A stretch of DNA of 16,464 bases from an uncultured Porphyromonadaceae bacterium (GTDB taxonomy: Bacteria; Bacteroidota; Bacteroidia; Bacteroidales; Muribaculaceae): NCBI GenBank assembly GCA_905193485.1, contig CAJJOX010000026.1, positions 1 to 16,464 of the forward strand, written 5' to 3'. Position numbers and translations under genes: made by a program. The notes under the pieces were generated by a model. That model saw nothing but the letters and a program-made list of their open reading frames with translations, made no database searches and was not told the origin of the DNA. Below are positions 14,418 to 16,464 of this stretch, piece by piece. Every line of letters begins with the position of its first letter. Within the stretch, counting starts at the first letter, position 1.

Positions 14418-16464
14418 ATGAATTTCAACAATTTCACAATCAAATCACAGGAAGCCGTGCAGAAGGCGTTTGAGCTGGCAAAAGGCAATGGCAATCAAGC
14501 CATAGAACCGGTTCATTTGCTTAAGGGTGTGCTTTCGGAGGGTGAGTCAGTGGTGAAATTTATTTTCGCGAAGGTGGGTGCAAATATGGCTCATCTGTCG
14601 ACCGCCGTCGACCGCGAAATAGATACTTTGCCAAAAGTTTCGGGTGGTGGCGATCCATATCTCAGCAGATATTCCAACGATGTGCTTCAGCGCTCGCTTG
14701 ATATCGCAAAAAAGCAAGGTGACGAATATGTCACGCTTGAAGCTCTGCTTCTCGCACTTTTTGAGGTGAACTCGCCAGCCTCGACAATCATGAAAGATGC
14801 GGGCATGGGCGCTGCCGAACTGCAGGGCGCCATTGCCGAACTTCGCAAGGGCAAGAAAGCCACTGACCAAAGTGCGGAAGAAACATACAACGCGCTGTCA
14901 AAATATGCGATTAATCTAAACGAACGCGCCCGCACCGGCAAACTTGATCCGGTGATTGGCCGTGACGATGAAATTCGCCGTGTGCTTCAGATTCTGAGCC
15001 GACGCACTAAGAATAATCCTATGTTGATCGGTGAGCCGGGTACGGGAAAGACGGCTATAGCCGAAGGGCTCGCGCAGCGAATTGTGCGTGGCGATGTTCC
15101 TGAAAATCTGCGGTCTAAACAGATCTTCTCGCTTGATATGGGAGCGCTTGTCGCCGGCGCAAAATATAAGGGCGAGTTTGAAGAGCGCCTTAAAGCCATT
15201 GTCAACGAAGTGACGCAGAGCGATGGCGACATAATCCTTTTCATAGACGAGATCCACACTCTTGTGGGCGCCGGTAAGGGCGAAGGCGCGATGGATGCCG
15301 CCAATATCCTCAAGCCGGCTCTTGCCCGAGGTGAGTTGCGCAGCATCGGTGCCACCACGCTTGACGAATTCCAGAAATACTTCGAAAAAGACAAGGCTCT
15401 CGAACGCCGTTTCCAGAAGGTCATGGTCAACGAACCCGATGAAATGAGTGCCATAGCCATATTGCGAGGTTTGAAAGAACGGTATGAAAACCACCATAAG
15501 GTGCGCATTCGTGATGAGGCGATCATCGCCGCCGTTCAATTGTCGGAACGATATATAACCGATCGTTTCCTTCCCGACAAAGCCATCGATCTTGTCGACG
15601 AGGCCGCGTCCAAGTTGCGCCTCGAAATAGATTCCGTGCCGCAGGCACTTGATGAAATCAGCCGCATGATAGCTCAGAAAGAGATCGAGCGGGAAGCGAT
15701 AAAGCGCGAGGGCGACAAGGAAAAGGTGAAAGAAATCGAGAAAGATCTTGCCAGAATGCGTGAGGACGAGAAAGAATACATGGCCAAATGGAAGGCTGAA
15801 AAAGACCTCATCAACAAGATTCAACAGAATAAAATAGATATCGAACAGCTCAACTTCGATGCCGAGCGAGCCGAGCGTGAAGGTGATTATGCCCGTGTGG
15901 CCGAGATCCGATATTCAAAAGTGCAGCAGAAAGAGCGCGAAAATGCTGAGATTCAGGAACAGCTTAAGATGATGCAGGGTGAGAAGGCGCTCATCAAAGA
16001 AGAGGTTGATGCCGAAGATATCGCCGATGTCGTTTCGCGTTGGACCGGTATTCCTGTCAACAAGATGGTGCAGAGCGAGAAGGAAAAGCTGCTCCATCTC
16101 GAAGCCGAACTTCACAACCGTGTTGTGGGGCAGGAAGAGGCGATACGGGCTATTGCCGATGCCGTACGTCGCAGCCGTGCCGGACTTAATGATCCGCGCC
16201 GGCCTATAGGTTCGTTTATCTTCCTCGGAACCACCGGCGTCGGCAAGACGGAGCTGGCTAAGGCATTGGCTGAATATCTTTTCGACGATGAAAATATGAT
16301 GACGCGAATCGACATGAGCGAGTATCAGGAGAAACATACCGTCAGTCGACTGGTCGGAGCGCCTCCGGGATACGTGGGTTATGAGGAGGGCGGTCAGCTG
16401 ACCGAAGCCGTCCGCCGCAAGCCGTATTCCGTCGTCCTGCTGGACGGGGGGGGGAAGGCACACC
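14418..16464 (+). CDS. clpB: ATP-dependent disaggregase ClpB, N-terminal 682 codons (3' truncated by the window)
   Basis: ClpB is a cytoplasmic hexameric AAA+ chaperone that, with DnaK, pulls proteins out of aggregates after heat stress. The Clp N-domain (two repeats) covers about residues 1-145, starting [18 protein letters not shown]. The first ATPase domain has Walker A GEPGTGKT at 205-212 and Walker B IDEIH with D277 and E278. A charged coiled-coil middle domain covers roughly 400-525 and separates ClpB from ClpA/ClpC. The second ATPase domain has Walker A GTTGVGKT at 604-611. Family members are about 860 residues, so about 180 are missing. The reading frame is open to the window end. Residues 677-679 read GGG where EIE is expected, see the separate entry. 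The ATG at 14418 aligns with the usual ClpB N-terminus. Confidence 0.97.
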   Translation, partial: MNFNNFTIKSQEAVQKAFELAKGNGNQAIEPVHLLKGVLSEGESVVKFIFAKVGANMAHLSTAVDREIDTLPKVSGGGDPYLSRYSNDVLQRSLDIAKKQGDEYVTLEALLLALFEVNSPASTIMKDAGMGAAELQGAIAELRKGKKATDQSAEETYNALSKYAINLNERARTGKLDPVIGRDDEIRRVLQILSRRTKNNPMLIGEPGTGKTAIAEGLAQRIVRGDVPENLRSKQIFSLDMGALVAGAKYKGEFEERLKAIVNEVTQSDGDIILFIDEIHTLVGAGKGEGAMDAANILKPALARGELRSIGATTLDEFQKYFEKDKALERRFQKVMVNEPDEMSAIAILRGLKERYENHHKVRIRDEAIIAAVQLSERYITDRFLPDKAIDLVDEAASKLRLEIDSVPQALDEISRMIAQKEIEREAIKREGDKEKVKEIEKDLARMREDEKEYMAKWKAEKDLINKIQQNKIDIEQLNFDAERAEREGDYARVAEIRYSKVQQKERENAEIQEQLKMMQGEKALIKEEVDAEDIADVVSRWTGIPVNKMVQSEKEKLLHLEAELHNRVVGQEEAIRAIADAVRRSRAGLNDPRRPIGSFIFLGTTGVGKTELAKALAEYLFDDENMMTRIDMSEYQEKHTVSRLVGAPPGYVGYEEGGQLTEAVRRKPYSVVLLDGGGKAH
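16446..16454 (+). other. run of nine G replacing three expected clpB codons (likely sequence artefact)
   Basis: The frame reads VVLLD, then GGG, then KAH. ClpB proteins have VVLLDEIEKAH here, so exactly the three codons for Glu-Ile-Glu are replaced by nine G with the frame kept. The run sits 10 bases from the window end. Poly-G at read ends is a known artefact of two-colour sequencing chemistry, which makes a consensus error more likely than a real mutation. Confidence 0.7.

Noticed and set aside
14916..15824. A 302-codon open frame on the minus strand inside clpB, plus a second at 15915-16463
   Set aside because: Both are antisense to a clear ClpB reading frame with intact motifs. Their predicted proteins show no recognisable domain, so they are shadows of codon bias in clpB.

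Overview
The window looks like one stretch of a Bacteroidota (Bacteroidales) chromosome, cut inside a gene at both ends. The evidence is the metal-type KdsA, a DUF6377-type TPR/membrane/HTH regulator, the DUF5106-thioredoxin plus DoxX pair, a bifunctional nuclease with a C-terminal UVR motif, a secreted M49 peptidase with a HECLGH zinc motif, and few visible Shine-Dalgarno sequences. G+C content is about half by eye. That is high for Bacteroides proper and would fit a Muribaculaceae-like gut genus, but the family placement is only an inference. I see no rRNA, tRNA, CRISPR array, insertion sequence, phage gene or attachment site.

Positions 1-6252 (+ strand): the 3' end of dxr, then rseP, an RlmI-like 23S rRNA m5C methyltransferase, a secreted dipeptidyl-peptidase III (M49), recR, and a GNAT acetyltransferase whose ATG overlaps the recR stop. 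Gaps are at most 40 bp. dxr-rseP and recR-GNAT look like transcription units. The M49 gene has its own candidate -7 element inside an inverted repeat.

Positions 6272-14159 (- strand; transcription runs from high to low coordinates): a DUF5106/thioredoxin-like exported protein and a DoxX membrane protein, then a tight six-gene run of mnmA, bifunctional nuclease, NupG-type nucleoside permease, rsmE, kdsA and the DUF6377 regulator. Within the six-gene run the spacing is an 8 bp overlap to 17 bp, so it probably forms one operon. It combines tRNA thiolation, 16S rRNA methylation, nucleoside uptake and Kdo (LPS core) synthesis, ending in a membrane-tethered DNA-binding protein.

Positions 14160-14417: a 258 bp divergent intergenic region, the longest non-coding stretch. 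It carries AT-rich promoter-like sequence and several GC-rich palindromes or hairpins.

Positions 14418-16464 (+ strand): the first 682 codons of clpB, cut by the window end. Ten bases before the end, a run of nine G replaces the codons expected for Walker B of the second ATPase domain. This is most likely a sequencing artefact.

Most of the window is conserved housekeeping content. I do not see a clearly new multi-gene system. The best leads are the DoxX protein with a membrane CxxC next to a periplasmic thioredoxin-like protein, the membrane-spanning regulator after kdsA, and the palindromes upstream of clpB.
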